DNA from: Curvibacter lanceolatus ATCC 14669
GTDB lineage: Bacteria; Pseudomonadota; Gammaproteobacteria; Burkholderiales; Burkholderiaceae_C
NCBI RefSeq assembly: GCF_000381265.1
Contig: NZ_KB906275.1
Coordinates: 23,823 to 87,822 of the forward strand
DNA: 64,000 nucleotides
Direction of reading: 5' to 3'
Of the stretch, positions 63,852 through 64,000 are shown in pieces (position 1 is the first letter of the stretch; every line of letters starts with the position of its first letter). Made by a program: the position numbers and the translations under genes. The notes under the pieces are model-generated. The model had not been told where the DNA came from, did not search any database, and worked only from the letters and a program-made list of their open reading frames with translations.

Positions 63852-63871
63852 CATTCACGCGTGAATACCCA
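63852..63871. repeat. 20-bp repeat with 14-bp palindrome, copy 2
   Basis: Identical to the copy at 63754-63773, offset by 98 bases. A partial half-site, CATTCACACG, lies directly upstream at 63841-63850. Confidence 0.85.
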
Positions 63872-63905
63872 AAGCGCATCAAGACCAACAGAACCAAACC
63901 GCCCC

Positions 63906-64000
<95 letters not shown>

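Overview
The window is high-GC DNA, densely packed with genes, from a betaproteobacterium, most likely of the Burkholderiales (Comamonadaceae or a relative). The evidence is a Neisseria-type porin, three Bug/TctC-type periplasmic binding proteins, an AAHS aromatic-acid transporter, DUF1302/DUF1329 genes, an IclR-free set of LysR/AraC/GntR regulators, and codon use that leaves long antisense frames open. No rRNA, tRNA, transposase, integrase or CRISPR array was seen.

Layout. 1-7900: end of a LysR regulator, an AraC regulator, then porin, type B carboxylesterase, AAHS transporter and a methyl-accepting chemotaxis protein (MCP), which looks like an uptake-plus-chemotaxis set for an aromatic ester or acid; next a glycine-rich RRM RNA-binding protein whose ribosome-binding site is paired inside an 8-bp stem. 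8028-28421: a signalling island with an ODP-like diiron protein, a soluble protein carrying a degenerate MCP signalling tip, two very large multi-PAS sensor kinases, a NarL-type regulator, an HD-GYP regulator, and a complete chemosensory operon (mcp, cheY, STAS-cheA, mcp, cheW, cheR, cheD, cheB). 28500-43475 (minus strand): a 13-gene run encoding a probable aromatic meta-cleavage pathway (FAD monooxygenase, Rieske ferredoxin, extradiol dioxygenase, alpha/beta hydrolase, cyclase, cupin, SDR, MFS) with an envelope module (DUF1302, DUF1329, YCF48-like, RND). It faces a divergent NodD/NahR-like LysR gene, with an ATC-N9-GAT box between them. 44635-49701: Bug, isocitrate-lyase-family and Bug genes behind a sigma-54 promoter, opposite a PrpR-like activator that is frameshifted at a C tract. 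50012-53276: GntR regulator, dienelactone hydrolase, SDR, Bug. 53277-61155: a broken GNAT fragment, a VIT-family transporter with a small coupled gene, a BON protein, small unknowns, SDR, aldehyde dehydrogenase, AraC, LysE exporter and an intact GNAT. 61515-64000: a DNA-binding protein with palindromic upstream sites, then about 1.8 kb without convincing genes. That tail is C-rich on the plus strand, has two copies of a 20-bp repeat centred on a 14-bp palindrome, and ends in 15 perfect AACCAG repeats running off the window.

How it works together. The most unusual part is 8028-28421. My reading (inference) is that an oxygen or redox signal sensed by the diiron protein reaches chemoreceptor arrays through the soluble MCP-tip protein, next to PAS kinases and an HD-GYP output that would act on cyclic di-GMP. 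No flagellar or pilus genes lie in the window, so the final output is unknown. The other islands follow a soil or freshwater scavenger pattern: a regulator, a capture protein or porin, and a short catabolic set.
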